DNA from: Cervus elaphus
Lineage: Eukaryota; Chordata; Mammalia; Artiodactyla; Cervidae
Reading direction: 5' to 3'
DNA: 64,000 nucleotides
Assembly: GCF_910594005.1 (NCBI RefSeq)
Contig: NC_057816.1
Span: forward strand, 26,491,797-26,555,796
Shown here: positions 1-10,590 of the stretch, one piece after another
Layout of the letters: each line of letters starts with the position of its first letter
Numbering within the stretch: the first letter of the stretch is position 1
The notes under the pieces: generated by a model
Seen by the model: the letters and a program-made list of their open reading frames with translations, nothing else
Databases searched by the model: none
Told to the model about the DNA's origin: nothing
Position numbers and translations under genes: made by a program

Positions 1-1727
1 TACCATTTCTTGTTATGTCAACTCTGTTTTTCTTTAGGTAACTACTTTGGACAATTTTTTTTTTTTCTGTTCACTGATTTTATTTTACTTTTCCTTTTGT
101 TCCTTCTGCAAGTGGGATTCTCAGTTTCCTTTATATTATAACATCAAGGAGTTTGATGAATATATTGGTTCTATTTATTGCTGGATGCCATTGTAAAGAA
201 TGGACCCAAGTACGAATGAAGCAAGGCTGCCAATGAAGGGCTGAGAAGCAGAGGAAGAGATTCATGTTTGCTGGTGAACTGACTGCCATGCGTTCGGGAA
301 CTGAACACGTAGTGGTCTCAGAATTAGCTCTGCAAGCCAGGACCCCCGTCCACTTTCCTATGGTGATAGCAGCTCCTGTTTGGGAGTGACCTTGGGGATA
401 AATGCCTGTCCAGGTTGGGTTGGCCTGACAATATGTTAGCCTTTGAAGGTCAAACTTCTTTCTTCCTTTCACAGTTTGCTTTCACCTGTTAACCTCAGGT
501 GCATTTTTTTCTTTTTTTTTTCTCCTGTTCCATGGCTTTTTTTTTTGTCCTGTGACCGAATCAATGCTGTTGTGAAAAGGTCAGCAGCTTCTGAAACACC
601 TTTGGTTCATAACGGAATGTAAGGCCCATTTTGAAATTCCTCCCCACCCCTCCTTTTTCCTCTCCCACCAAGAATCGATCCCAGAGTCCCATCTGTGCTT
701 TTCCTCTATATGGTTCTTCTTTACAGGTGTTAACATTGCATTTAAGTAAAATATAACATTGCCCTCTTTTTAAGCATGCACATCTTGTTAGGAACACAGT
801 ATGTTCATTCCCAGAAACCTCCTGGTTGCTCTCTTTGTGCTGTCACTGTCTCTGGGCCACTGTTTTGCTGTATAAATGGTCTCTCAGCTTGTTTTATGTG
901 AATCCGATGTATAGAGCTTTTAAATCTGAACTCTGAGCCTCAGGATCCCATAGCATTTGCCCTTGGTGCCTCCCGTCTTGGCAGAGAGGAACTGTGTCCC
1001 GCTGACCTGTCGGTGGAAAGAGGCCCTTCCATTGTGGTGCTTATTGGCATTGCTGGCCGCTAACTCATGGATGCTAGATAATGAATATGTCGTTAACTAA
1101 CCTTTCCATTTCCATTGTGTGTTTGGACAGGCAGTGCTCTTCAGGGCAAGGTGAGTGTAATTGCATGCCTTCTTTTTTAATGACAAATCGGTTTTGGTTG
1201 AATTCACGCCCTTTCTCCCTTCCAGTAGCTAAGAATAAACCAATTACCTAGAGAAGCCTTGAGATAGATCAGATAAACACATTGCTTGCTTCTTCCTAGG
1301 CTGTGGATGCATTTGGTTGGGTGGTCTTTGTAAGCACAAATCAATCATACTTTGAATACCCAGTAAGTCTCCAAACCCCTGAGGCAGGCACACAGGTGTG
1401 CCATGACTCAGTTCTACCATCTCTCTAGTTTTGTTTCTCCGTTTTTAACCATAGGCACTCCTTTTTTTCTAGCCGAAGTGAAGGAATCACAGTCCCTGTA
1501 ACAAACCATGTCCTTTACTTCTTGGTGCCTTTGTACACAATGTTCTCATCTTAACTTACCTTTCTCTACTGTAGCTTCCCACTCTTGCCCCATCATTGCT
1601 AAACCTTCAGTGACCCCCTCCCCACCTGTAGAACTGACCATCCCTAACTTCACGCTCCACTTGTATTCGGTCCATTGTTGCCCCTTTCGTGACACTTGAT
1701 TTTTGGTCAGTGGTTCTGTCTGGACCC
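1..1727. other. Unique non-coding sequence
   Basis: I recognise no repeat family and no convincing coding frame here. T-rich runs occur near 49-67 and 508-548. The only structured signal is a set of splice-like motifs around 1092-1156, listed separately. Confidence 0.5.
1131..1150 (+). other. Candidate 20-nt microexon
   Basis: A branch-point-like ACTAAC lies near 1095-1100, about 30 nt before a pyrimidine-rich stretch ending in GGACAG at 1130. The 20 bases that follow end in CAAG at 1150 and meet a consensus donor, GTGAGT, at 1151-1156. Branch site, tract, acceptor and donor are therefore in proper order and spacing. The 20-nt length would shift the frame of a coding transcript. I do not recognise the host gene, and the match could be chance in non-coding DNA. 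Confidence 0.25.
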
Positions 1728-1863
1728 CAGTGCTGTCCAATAGAAGTTTCTGCAGTGAAGGAAGCATGCTTAATGTGGCTAGTGAGCACTTGAAGTGTGG
1801 CTAGTGCAAGTGAGCACTGAAACTTTATGTTGTTGGTTGTTGCTACCATATTGGACAGTGCAG
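1728..1863 (+). mobile_element. Non-autonomous hAT-type DNA transposon
   Basis: Ends are imperfect inverted repeats: CAGTGCTGTCCAATA at 1728 and its near complement TATTGGACAGTGCAG at 1849-1863. The interior has the 'GTGGCTAGTGAGCACTTGAA' pattern of a common old mammalian hAT repeat. It is flanked by TCTGGACC and GTCTAGAC, matching the 8-bp TCTAGA-type target duplications of hAT elements. I do not assign a subfamily. Confidence 0.65.
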
Positions 1864-1871
1864 GTCTAGAC

Positions 1872-2056
1872 CAGTGGTTTTCAAATGTTAGTGTGCGTCA
1901 GAATCACATGGAGGGCATATTAAAACACAGATACCCAGGGCCACCCCCAGAGATTCTGAGTCAGTGGGCTTGTGTGGGGCCTGAGAATTTACATTTCTAA
2001 CAAGCCCTCAGATGATGCTGTTATTTCTGATTGTGGATTCATACCTCGGTTTAGTG
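1872..2056 (+). mobile_element. MER5A-like hAT element
   Basis: Starts CAGTGGTTTTCAAATG and carries the diagnostic order of MER5A: 'CAGAATCACATGGAGGGC', 'AAAACACAGAT', 'AGATTCTGAGTCAGTGGG', 'GAATTTACATTTCTAACAAG'. The right end is diverged but is followed by GCCTAGAC, close to the GTCTAGAC at 1864-1871 on its left, which fits an 8-bp target duplication. Confidence 0.85.
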
Positions 2057-2063
2057 GCCTAGA

Positions 2064-2275
2064 CCCGTGTTGGCAGATTACGGCCTCCAAGCAAGATTTA
2101 ACCAGCTACCTGTCTTTGAAACTGTTTTACTGGAACCAGCCTATCCATTCATTTACATTGTCTGTGGAGGCTTTCACACCACAATGACAGAGCCTAGTAA
2201 TTGCAACAGTAGATCATATGACTTGTAAAGCCAAAAATACTGTCTGACCCTTTATAGAAAGTGTGCTGGCTGTTG
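2064..2275 (+). mobile_element. Non-autonomous hAT-type element, third in tandem
   Basis: The sequence follows the old mammalian repeat with 'TTTTACTGGAACCAGCC', 'CATTCATTTACATTGTCTGTGG' and 'TGTCTGACCCTTTATAGAAAG'. Its outer ends ('TTGGCAGATTACGG' and 'GTGCTGGCTGTTG') are decayed inverted repeats. It abuts the MER5A copy. Family membership is from memory of the consensus; subfamily not assigned. Confidence 0.55.
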
Positions 2276-3034
2276 GTCTCTATGAATGACACTTTTTTGT
2301 CTTTGTAGCTTTGGACCTTGCAACAGTGGGCGGGCATGCCAAGTAGCCATGGAATGAATGAAACATTATAGAGGATTCCAGTTGAGTATAAATATTAGCC
2401 TTATTCATTATGATACACTGTTGTAGGCTTTTCATAAGTTTTGAAACAATCTATTTGAGTCATTTTGACTTGAGCCTTGGAGGCATTTAAAATTCATGTC
2501 CCTTAGCAATTTGATCAAGGTGAAAGCTCTGAGTAAAGGACTATGAAATGGAAAAGCCACATTAATCTGAACAGTAGGAATATTGGCTGTTGAATTTATT
2601 ATTAGTAGTTGTAGTAATATTTTACAGAAATCTCATTGGAAAGCCATTTTATCCTGGAACTATTAGGGCAACATTCTCTGAGAAGATCAGCTTCAAGGAC
2701 CCGACCCAGACCTCTCTGCTCTGTGCTTCCAGGGCAGGAATTAAGGGGTTTTCACCCTGGATTGTCCTGGCACTTCCTCTGGGCCACTGAAGTCACAGGT
2801 GTGCTCAAAGTTTTCAAGGTCCAGGTACCGGTAACTAAGAGCTTTGGGGAATTCCATTAAAATGAGGATTATAGTCTTTAAGCTTTATTTCCCTTTTTCT
2901 TTCGTGTTTCACATGGCTTTTGGGGAGAGTGGCAAAAGAACAGGTTAGAATAGTTTGAATTCAGCAGCATCTAATTTGTTATCTAATCTGAAACCTGCAA
3001 ATATTCTTCATCTCTTTCATTTCTCATCTTGGCA
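2276..3034. other. Unique non-coding sequence
   Basis: Nothing recognisable. A 66-aa frame at 2590-2790 has no family resemblance and is probably chance. Confidence 0.4.
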
Positions 3035-3180
3035 TAGTGGTAAAATGGGTAAACCTCGTAATCTGACTGCCTAAGTCCCAGATCCTGGCTTTACTTGTTT
3101 TGAGCTATGTGACCCTGGCAAATGACTTAACCTCTCTGATCTTAAGTCTTAGGGGTTCTTGGGAAAGTCATCTAAACTTT
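3035..3180 (+). mobile_element. MIR SINE
   Basis: Contains 'GGCATAGTGGTAAAATGGG', 'GAGCTATGTGACCCTGGCAAATGAC' and 'TTAACCTCTCTGATCTTAAG', the tRNA-like head and core of MIR in sense orientation. Confidence 0.8.
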
Positions 3181-3799
3181 ACATGTCTCAATTTTTGTGC
3201 TGCATTCTGTGTTGTTGACTAGGCACCCCCACCGCCACCCCCATCTCCTTCTAAAAGCACCATTTGCATCATATTACAGAGAAACAAGAAAAACTATTTT
3301 GCAGATTTTTCTTATATGATTTCAGGTTAGTGGCAGCCAATGACAGGCACTTGGACACATGTTGGGAGGCAGGAGGGGAGAAGCCCCTGTTCTCTGGAAG
3401 CAGATACAGTCAGACACCTGGGTGGATGTGGGAGCTACAACCATTTTCTAGTGAGCTCTTGAGACTGACCTGTTTGCTGCTGCAGCTCCAAGCAGTGGCA
3501 GGAGTGTCCCAGAGAGTCTTTAGACTTTTCGTGGCTTCCTGGTGTGGTTTTGAAACCACTGACTGACTTGCTACAGTCTGAGATCACTGGTGATGGTTTC
3601 CCAGTGTATACTCTCCTGGTCCTTCCAAACATTACGAACACCTGCAATTCTCTTTCCTATACCTGGAATCCATAGGGTGGCTTCTATTTTCCTAATCAAA
3701 CTCTGACTGATACAGTACTCTCATGAGTTAAATGCAGATAATAATAGTACCACCTCAGGATTAAATGAATTTTATACACACCCCCCCACACACCTGAAG
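3181..3799. other. Mostly unique; short MIR-like piece near 3725-3775
   Basis: Mostly unassigned sequence. 3725-3775 ('GCAGATAATAATAGTACCACC...GGATTAAATGA') resembles the middle of a MIR. A short C/CA-rich run sits at 3779-3795. Confidence 0.4.
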
Positions 3800-4440
3800 C
3801 TCTTTAAACCTATTTTATGTTTATTTTCTATGTGTCTTCTCCATTCCCACTGTAATATGAGCTCCAGTCTATTTAGACATTTTTGTTGGAAGCCTCCTCT
3901 GCTTTCCATCTTGATTGCATTATGTGTCTGTTCCTTGCATTTCCAGGAGTTTGATGTTTCTCATTGCAAATTTGATCATGTGTCTCTTCTAACCAGAAAT
4001 AGCTCCTCATTTTCTAGGAGGTAAAGCAGAAACTAGTTCCATGGAGTGGAAGATAAAGTTGGCTATGATATATCATTTACCCACTCACAGTCTGTGCTGT
4101 AGCCCTCCTAAAGTTTCAAGGATTCTGTAACTTACTGGAATATTTCATACATCTATGCATTTGCACATTCTGTTCCATATACTGGGGAGGTCTTTCCCTC
4201 TTTTATCCACCTGGTTAACTTCTACAACTTGAATTCTTTTCTTAAGCATCATCCCTTTTGCTCTCTGCGCTCCCAGGAACAATTGGTCATTTATTTCTCC
4301 TTAGTCCTCTTATGTTTTGAACTCCCAGGGCTACCTCAGTGTATCCAAAGTCAGTATTTGCATGTTTATCTCTTCTGTAATTTTTAAGATATTTGCATCA
4401 AAGCCTTTTCTTATTCCTCCTGGTGTCCAAAGCCCACAGA
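3800..4440 (+). mobile_element. L2 LINE 3' fragments
   Basis: 'TATGTGTCTTCTCCATTCCCAC' with 'AATATGAGCTCCA' is the typical 3'-UTR block of L2. Farther on, 'CTTAAGCATCATCCCTTTTGC' resembles another decayed L2 block. The copies are old and boundaries are approximate. Confidence 0.5.
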
Positions 4441-4465
4441 CTAGGATTGAATAGATCTTAGTGCC

Positions 4466-4636
4466 CATGCAGGAAATGCAGAATTGATCCCTGGGTGGGG
4501 AAGATTCCCTGGAGAAGGAAATGGCAACCCACTCTGGTGTTCTTACCTTGGAAATCCCATGGACAGTGGAGCCTAGTGGGCTACAGTCAGTGGGGTCACA
4601 AAAGAGTTGGACACGACTTAGCAGCTAAACAACAAC
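4466..4636 (+). mobile_element. Bov-tA SINE, 5'-truncated
   Basis: Carries 'GATCCCTGGGTGGGGAAGAT', 'GAGAAGGAAATGGCAACCCA', 'ATCCCATGGACAG', 'GAGTTGGACACGACTTAGC' and a short (AAC)n tail. The tRNA-like head is missing. Confidence 0.9.
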
Positions 4637-5449
4637 CATATATGTTTAACAAAAGGTCAAACACCTTCATACCTACCTCAGCCTTACAGCTTCCAAAACA
4701 GTATACTCAGGGGGCCATGGGTGTTAGAGGCCATGAAGTTACAGACTGTCATCCTGCAAAAACTGTGTCTGAGTACATGGAGGAGTGGGAACTATTTTGG
4801 CCAGTGGTCACAGAGACTCATCTGCTAAACCAGTTGTGACTGGTTACAAGCTGATCTCATTCTTGTGGCTCCAGGGGTGTCAGATGTTTGGGTTTGACCT
4901 CTGTGGTTAAGAGAATATCCAGTTCTTCAGAGAGTGCTGTTTTCCTTCCTGTTTGCCTGTTCCTTGTCACTGGCTGTTTCATTGTGGCAGGTATATTACA
5001 TCATGGCTGCTGGTAGGAAAAGAGGTTCTTGGCTGCAGAACTAAGGATGAAGCCTAGATGTAATGTGCTGCTGGTTCCCCACAAGCTGGTGCAAGAGAAG
5101 ATGTATGTTTCCCATGACTCTTCAGCTGTCCTTGGGGAATTTTAGCAAGTGAGTTTTTGCAGGAATGCTTGGATCTGTTATTTACCAAATGGTGCAAGTT
5201 AGAGCTGGATGCAGTGTGGCAGAACCCTTATTCATTCCTCATCAGCCCAGCCTGCTTCCCGATCATCTCTGTGGGCTGCTTCACCTTAAGGATTCCTAAT
5301 GTTCGAACATCTCCCACTGTAGCCTCAAGGTGATTTAGTCATCAGAATGCAGTTGTGAAGTTTTCACTTTTCCTTCTGCTTTAATTTGTCTTTTGAAAGC
5401 TTTACTCACCTTGGGGGTGCCAGGGAACTATAATCATGTTTGACATAAA
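4637..5449. other. Unique non-coding sequence
   Basis: No repeat family or coding exon recognised. Confidence 0.4.
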
Positions 5450-5600
5450 AGGTCTGAGCTTGAGTCTTAGTTCTAACTTGAGTCAGCTTTGTGACTTTGG
5501 CTAAATCACCTAAGCTTTCTGAGTCTTGTGTGTATGCTATTTTAAATAGCGATGATTATAATTGCTCTTCTTACCTCCTAGGGTATATTAGTCTGATGAA
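5450..5600 (+). mobile_element. MIR SINE
   Basis: 'GAGCTTGAGTCTTAGTTCTAAC', 'TTTGTGACTTTGGCTAAATCACC' and 'AAGCTTTCTGAGTCTTG' follow the MIR core order in sense orientation. Confidence 0.7.
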
Positions 5601-5636
5601 GGATAGTCTAGTTCTAGAGCAAAACGAGGACCAAGA

Positions 5637-5881
5637 CAGTTGACTCTTGAATGTAGATTTTCACACCTCAGGTCCACTTGTATATGGAGTTTTTTCAGAA
5701 GTGAATACTACAGTGCTACGCAATCTGAGGTTATGAAATCTGTGGATGCAGAACTGTATCTAGAGGAACCACTGATACAGAGGAGCTGTGTATATGGTGG
5801 GCAGACTGTAATTCACACACAGGGTTTTGGCTCTGCGGAGGGTTGGTGCCCTTGACCCTCATGGTGTTCAAAGGTCAACTG
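5637..5881 (+). mobile_element. Short TIR DNA transposon (Tigger/mariner-like)
   Basis: The left end CAGTTGACTCTTGAA and the right end TTCAAAGGTCAACTG are near-perfect inverted repeats of about 15 bp, 245 bp apart. The interior ('GTCCACTTGTATATGG...CTGTGGATGCAGAAC') resembles old Tigger-related non-autonomous elements. The precise family is uncertain. The 71-aa frame inside is not a gene. Confidence 0.6.
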
Positions 5882-6144
5882 GACTTCTTTTCCTCTAAAT
5901 GAGTAATTGGTTACACAGGAAACTTGACTCCCAATTAATAACACACCGCTGAATGTTAACATCACTTCCTGTCCTCTCAATATCCCGTGGTGGAGGAAAG
6001 GGTGAGTATATGTGGCCCAAGAGACTTTTAAGAGTTAGAGTTTCCCATTGTTATAGGCAGAGTATGGTTTACTCTGATGACAGAAAGAAGACTAGGGTCA
6101 TTGTATTCTCTGACTCTGTCTTGTCTGCTTGGGGTCACATGTAT

Positions 6145-6358
6145 TTTAGTGCTTCTCAGCAGGGGGCGATTTTGCCTCCAGGGGATGCTGGGGAATGTCT
6201 GGGGACATTTTTGGTCATCACAATGGGGAGATGCTGCTGGTACTTACTGGTCTGAGTCCAGAGATGTTGCTAAACATCCTCCAGGGCACGATGTGAGCCC
6301 TGCACAACAAAGAATTCTCTGCTCCAAGTACCAGTGGTGCTGTGGTTGGAAAACACTG
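6145..6358 (+). mobile_element. MER20 hAT element
   Basis: 'GGGGGCGATTTTGCCTCCAGG', 'GGGAATGTCTGGGGACATTT' and 'CAACAAAGAATTCTCTG' match the MER20 consensus through to its 'GGTTGGAAAACACTG' end. Confidence 0.85.
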
Positions 6359-6374
6359 ATGTGTCCTATTTAGT

Positions 6375-6411
6375 CCAGTGGACATGACTTAGAGACTAAA
6401 CGACCACAACA
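6375..6411 (+). mobile_element. Tail remnant of BovB or Bov-tA
   Basis: 'GTGGACATGACTTAGAGACT' followed by 'AAACGACCACAACA' is the shared 3' tail of BovB and Bov-tA with nothing of the body before it. Confidence 0.5.
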
Positions 6412-6544
6412 GAGCTCTAGAACTAGTTGGGATGAGCGGCTTCTATCTGGTTGAAGACAACCCAGAGGAGGTGATGAGCACTCTGAGCAGCCTGCCTAAG
6501 GGCCATTTCTTGGTAAACCCTGAACTCAAATCCTGAATTCTTCA

Positions 6545-6770
6545 GATTTTTTAAAATTGTCTGTTTTAATTAAAGTATAGTTGATTTACAATGTTGTGTT
6601 AGTTTCAGGAGTACAGCATTGTTATTCAAAGTGAATTATGTGTGTGTATATATATATATAATTGAATAATTAATATTATTTCCCTTATATGTTATTGCAA
6701 ACTATTGAGTATAGTTCCTTGTGCCATTTTATATATAGTACTGTGTATATGTTAATCTGAGCCCAGTACC
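6545..6770 (-). mobile_element. Old L1 3'-UTR fragment
   Basis: 'TTAATTAAAGTATAGTTGAT' 'TTACAATGTTGTGTTAG' and 'TTGAGTATAGTTCCTTGTGC' are the antisense of the 3' end of an artiodactyl L1. A short TG/TA run (6639-6660) interrupts it. Confidence 0.75.
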
Positions 6771-6847
6771 TGTTTATGACGTGAACTTGCATTGGACTCT
6801 TCTCTGCCTGTTGTTCGCCCTGAAATAGTCTCTTGCACCAATATCGC

Positions 6848-7080
6848 TTAATGGTTAAGAATGTGGATTTAACAGATGGGATGCCTGCTTTGAATTCTTG
6901 CCTGTCATTTCCTAGTGATGTGACCACAGACAGCTCCCTGTGCCTTCACTTGCTTGACTCTAAAATGGAGCTATGAGTACCCATCTTTTTCAGTTGTTGT
7001 CCAATTAATATGTGGAAGTAATATGATTATATGCCAACTCCCAACCCCTGAGAATCGTGCTTGGCACTTGCTAAGTGCTT
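6848..7080 (+). mobile_element. MIR SINE
   Basis: 'TTAATGGTTAAGAATGTGG', 'CATTTCCTAGTGATGTGACC', 'CTGTGCCTTCACTTGCTTG' and 'GTGCTTGGCACTTGCTAAG' span most of a MIR. Confidence 0.7.
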
Positions 7081-7100
7081 CTGAGATCACTATGTATCTG

Positions 7101-7317
7101 CATGTGTGCATGCTCAGTCATGTCTGACTCTTTGTGACCCCGTGGGCTGGAGCCTGCCAGACTCCTCTCTCCATGGGATTCTCTGGGCAAGAATACTGGA
7201 GTGGGTTACTATGCCTTCCTCTATGGGATCTTCCCGACCCAGGGATTGAACCTGTGTCTGCTGTGGTTCTTGAGTTGCAGGCAGATTCTTTACTGCTGAG
7301 CCACTGGGGAAGCCCTG
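7101..7317 (-). mobile_element. Bov-tA SINE, full length
   Basis: Runs from the tail ('GCTCAGTCATGTCTGACTC') to the tRNA-like head ('CTGAGCCACTGGGGAAGCCC'). Flanks TATGTATCTG (7091-7100) and TATATATCTG (7318-7327) are a 10-bp target duplication with one mismatch. Confidence 0.95.
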
Positions 7318-7453
7318 TATATATCTGAGCATGCATCTGACTCTACTCCAGAGCAAGTACATACCAACGTAGCATCAGGATATGGTTCCTGTATCATTTC
7401 AATTCAGTTGGTTGAAACTTTATTTTATACCCTTTTGTTGTGCCAGACATAGC

Positions 7454-7735
7454 GCTGCTGCTGCTGCTGCTGCTAAGTCGCTTCCATCGTGTCCGACTCT
7501 GTGCAACCCCAGAGACGGCAGCCCACCAGGCTCCCCCGTCCCTGGGATTCTCCAGGCAAGAACACTGGAGTGGGTTGCCATTTCCTTCTCCAGTGCATGA
7601 AAGTGAAAAGTGAAAGTGAAGTCACTCAGTAGTGTCTGACTCCTAGCGACCCCATGGACTGCAGCCTACCAGGCTCCTCCGTCCATGGGATTTTCCAGGC
7701 AAGAGTACTGGAGTGGGCTGCCATTGCCTTCTCCG
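7454..7735 (-). mobile_element. Bov-A2 dimeric SINE with (GCT)n tail
   Basis: Antisense (AGC)n tail at 7454-7474, then two related A units joined by the linker 'GCATGAAAGTGAAAAGTGAA'. Flanks GACATAGC (7446-7453) and GACACAGC (7736-7743) are a probable 8-bp target duplication. Confidence 0.95.
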
Positions 7736-7783
7736 GACACAGCACTGGACAGTAGGAAATTAAAACTGCCCTAAACATACATT

Positions 7784-8000
7784 GAGGCTTCCCAGGTGGC
7801 TCAGGTGGTGAAGAACCTGCCTGTAATGCCAGAGACCTGGCTTCGACCCCCTGGGTTGGGAAGATGCCCTGAAGAAGGATATGGCAACCCACTCCAGTAT
7901 TCTTGCCTGGAGAATCCCAGGGATGGGGGAGCCTGGCGGGCTACAGTCCATGGGGTCTCAAAGAGTCAGACATGACTGCAAGACTAACACTTTCACTTTC
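7784..8000 (+). mobile_element. Bov-tA SINE with perfect 11-bp target duplication
   Basis: Begins 'GAGGCTTCCCAGGTGGCTCA' (tRNA-like head) and ends 'CATGACTGCAAGACTAACAC' plus a short tail. AAACATACATT occurs on both sides, at 7773-7783 and 8001-8011. Confidence 0.97.
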
Positions 8001-8011
8001 AAACATACATT

Positions 8012-9557
8012 TAAGTAAGTTTATTAGTTTAGTCGAATAAATATAATAGGACTATATATGTTCTCCTGTAACAGCTCCAAATTGGGACTGGTTAATTCTA
8101 TCTGAGGCTGTATGGGAAGAAAGTTTGTTTTTCTTTGTTTATTTTAAAACATTCATTTTGAAAAGGTGAAAAATAAAAGGAGGAGAAGGACTTTCCAAGA
8201 AGAAAGGAAAAATTTCTCCTTATTTTCGAAACTCAAGTTGGTTTATCTCTTGAACCCTCTCCCCATCTCGGCGGTTCCGTCTCCCTGCCTGGGATCACTT
8301 TGAATTTATCTCCCTGATCTGAGATGACAGGAGGACATTGCTTCTGCTTGTCTCTCGCCACTTTTCTGCCCTGATAGATCGACTTGTGTCAGAAAAGACA
8401 TCTTTGTGTGGGAGGGCCTCTGAACATGCTCGTTTTATCCCTTTATCACTTGGAGGAGATACCACTGTAGGAAGCCCAGAAACGGCCACTAATTTTGGGA
8501 GGCCCATGCACTAGACCAGCTGGACATTGTACTGAACAGCAGAGATCTGCGGAGCTGTTTGAACTTGTTCACCCTCGTGATGAGCAGGAACAAATCTCTC
8601 CTGGTAGGGATCTGCTGGCTGATAGAGCAGAGAGAAAGTTAGGAATAAAAATAATAAAAAAAATCCTCTTTCCTGGAATTTTTAGACCTTCAGAAGCATA
8701 CCCAAACTACAAAGTACTCATTCTATAGTGAAAGAGGGATTATGTTTTGTTTGTAACTGTATTTTAATGAGCTACATTTGCCTTAAGAGTTGAGATAAAT
8801 GTGTTTACATATCCAGCCTTACAGCCAGTTTCTTGAGCCAAGCTGCACAGACTGAAGAAAACATTGAATATTGAAGTTTGGCCTAGTGGGGGCGGGGGAG
8901 GGGTGTGGATCTGAAGAGAGCTTTTTAAAACTTTAATATCTCTTTCATGTTTATCTGAGAGGGTGAAGAAATATGAGTGAATGATCAATTAATTATCCCC
9001 ATATAGTTGTAGATAATTGCTCATTCTCCCTCAAAGAGCTTTGGTTCCCCAAATAGTTGCTTCCTTCATTTTAGGCATGGGGCTTACAAATTAAACTTAT
9101 CTCACCGTCAGAGCATGTCCTGGGGACGGCAAGTCAGATGAAGGCTTTATTATTGCTAATTACAATTTTATACCTTTAGAGAAGCACCTGTGTTGATTGC
9201 CTGCACGCTTGCTGTTCTTTGAATGTCTAAAGATTGCATTATGTATGTGGTACTTGGCCTCTTGTTTCCTTACATAATGAGTTTGCCTCTGAGATGAGAT
9301 GCTACTTTCAGAGTGGTGATAGGCCCATTTGCAAATTTGTTTCCAGTAATTAAACTATCAAAAGAATGTACCATTTCTCTTGAGTTCCAAGGGGAGTGAT
9401 TTCAGAAGAGCTGTGTTTGGGCTAACCCAGATAAAACTGTGAGAAGCTCGGTGAACTTGTGCCTTTGAACTGGGTCCTTGACATGGGCCCTTTTCTACCC
9501 TCTCTTACACGGTCTTAAAGTACATTTTGGTTTTTTTTCCACCTGGACATAAGTGCC
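8012..9557. other. Unique sequence, possibly regulatory
   Basis: No young repeat in about 1.5 kb, unusual for this window. CpG dinucleotides survive near 8250-8450. AT-rich blocks with homeodomain-like core motifs (AATTAATTAT near 8985, GCTAATTACAATT near 9155) and a CACCTG E-box near 9186 occur between 8980 and 9250. These are suggestive only. Small frames at 8295-8728 show no recognisable domain. Confidence 0.3.
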
Positions 9558-9735
9558 GTCTTTCTGTAGGGTCCTGTTCTGTGCACTGTAGGGTGTTTAG
9601 TAGTGTATCCAGCTTCAGGCCACTAGATGCCAATAGCTTTCCCTCTCTCTGGTGTGACAACTGAAATGTCTCTAGCTACATGTGGCCAGGTCTTCTCTGG
9701 GAGGCAAAGTTGCCCCAGTTGAAAAACCACTGTGC
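9558..9735 (-). mobile_element. MER20 hAT element
   Basis: Antisense MER20: 'CTGTGCACTGTAGGGTGTTT', 'TGTGACAACTGAAATGTCTC' and 'GTTGCCCCAGTTGAAAAACCA' in the expected order. Confidence 0.85.
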
Positions 9736-9989
9736 CATGGGATGTTTCGTTTACACAGAAAAAAAAAATCTATTAGACTATGACCCTCAACTGTATGCTG
9801 GGCAATTTAGGAGGTTACTTGACCTGGTTATCTACTGAAGACTTTATGTACTGATTTGCTTTGGCAAGTCTTGTTTTGTACCTGTTGTCCCACCAGAGTT
9901 ATTCATAGTACTTCCTTTCACTTCCAAATGTATACAGATTTGAATGACAAATTTTATAGACACCATAGGTTTGAGTAAGATATTCAAAT

Positions 9990-10110
9990 CCTCCCAAATG
10001 GAGAAAGATTAAACTCTGAAATTCAAGTGATTTGCTGAAGGTCTGGAGCATAGCTAAAGTTGGTTGTTAAACATTGAAATCAAGACAATTTAACTCCAAA
10101 GCCCTATTGG
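9990..10110 (-). mobile_element. MIR SINE fragment
   Basis: 'AAGTGATTTGCTGAAGGTC' and 'AACTCCAAAGCCC' fit antisense MIR. Sequence from 9736 to 9990 is unassigned. Confidence 0.55.
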
Positions 10111-10149
10111 TTGCTTTAATATTTCTGTCTGATTTTCCCATAGTAATCC

Positions 10150-10379
10150 ATGGTAACTCAACACCAAAATACCATACTATGTATAAAACTGTTAACTAAT
10201 GAGAACTGACTGTATAGCATAGGGAACTCTACTCAATTCTCTGGTGACCTATAGGGAAGGAAATCCAAGGAAGAGGGGATATATGTATACATGTGGCTGC
10301 TTCATTTTGCTATACAGCAGAAACTAACAGAACGTTGCAAAGCAACTATATTCCAATTAAGAAAAAAAAAAAAAAAAAA
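10150..10379 (+). mobile_element. L1 3' end with poly(A)
   Basis: 'CATAGGGAACTCTACTCAAT', 'GGATATATGTATACATGTGG', 'TTTTGCTATACAGCAGAAAC' and 'AAGCAACTATATTCCAATTAAG' are the 3' UTR of an artiodactyl L1. It ends in an A run at 10362-10379. Confidence 0.9.
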
Positions 10380-10439
10380 GGATTTCAGAAACAGCCATGG
10401 TGACGAGACCCTGGACTTTCTTCTCAGTATCCAGAAGAG

Positions 10440-10579
10440 GGAAGACAGAGTTTAGAATTGAGTAGTCCTAGATTCAAATCTGAGTTTTAGTATTTACTTT
10501 TCTGTGACCTTGGGTATAGGACTCCTGTATTTCTGTGTCTATGAAATAGAGACAAGAAACCAAATACAAGGCATCCTAG
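10440..10579 (+). mobile_element. MIR SINE, left part (split by BovB)
   Basis: 'GAATTGAGTAGTCCTAGATTC' to 'CTGTGACCTTGGGTATAGGAC' is MIR head and core. The continuation ('TTAAATGAGATAATGTGTAT') lies 2.86 kb downstream at 13441-13490, after the BovB insertion. Confidence 0.8.
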
Positions 10580-10590
10580 GTGTTAAATGA

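Noticed and set aside
5640..5855. 71-codon frame in unique-looking DNA
   Set aside because: It lies inside a TIR-bounded non-autonomous DNA transposon.
7454..7735. Tandem direct repeats resembling a small array
   Set aside because: The repeated units are the two arms of one Bov-A2 dimer; nothing CRISPR-like occurs and it would not be expected in a mammal.
7101..8000. tRNA genes suggested by box A/B-like heads of the SINEs
   Set aside because: These are tRNA-derived SINE heads without intact tRNA folding; no free-standing tRNA gene was seen.
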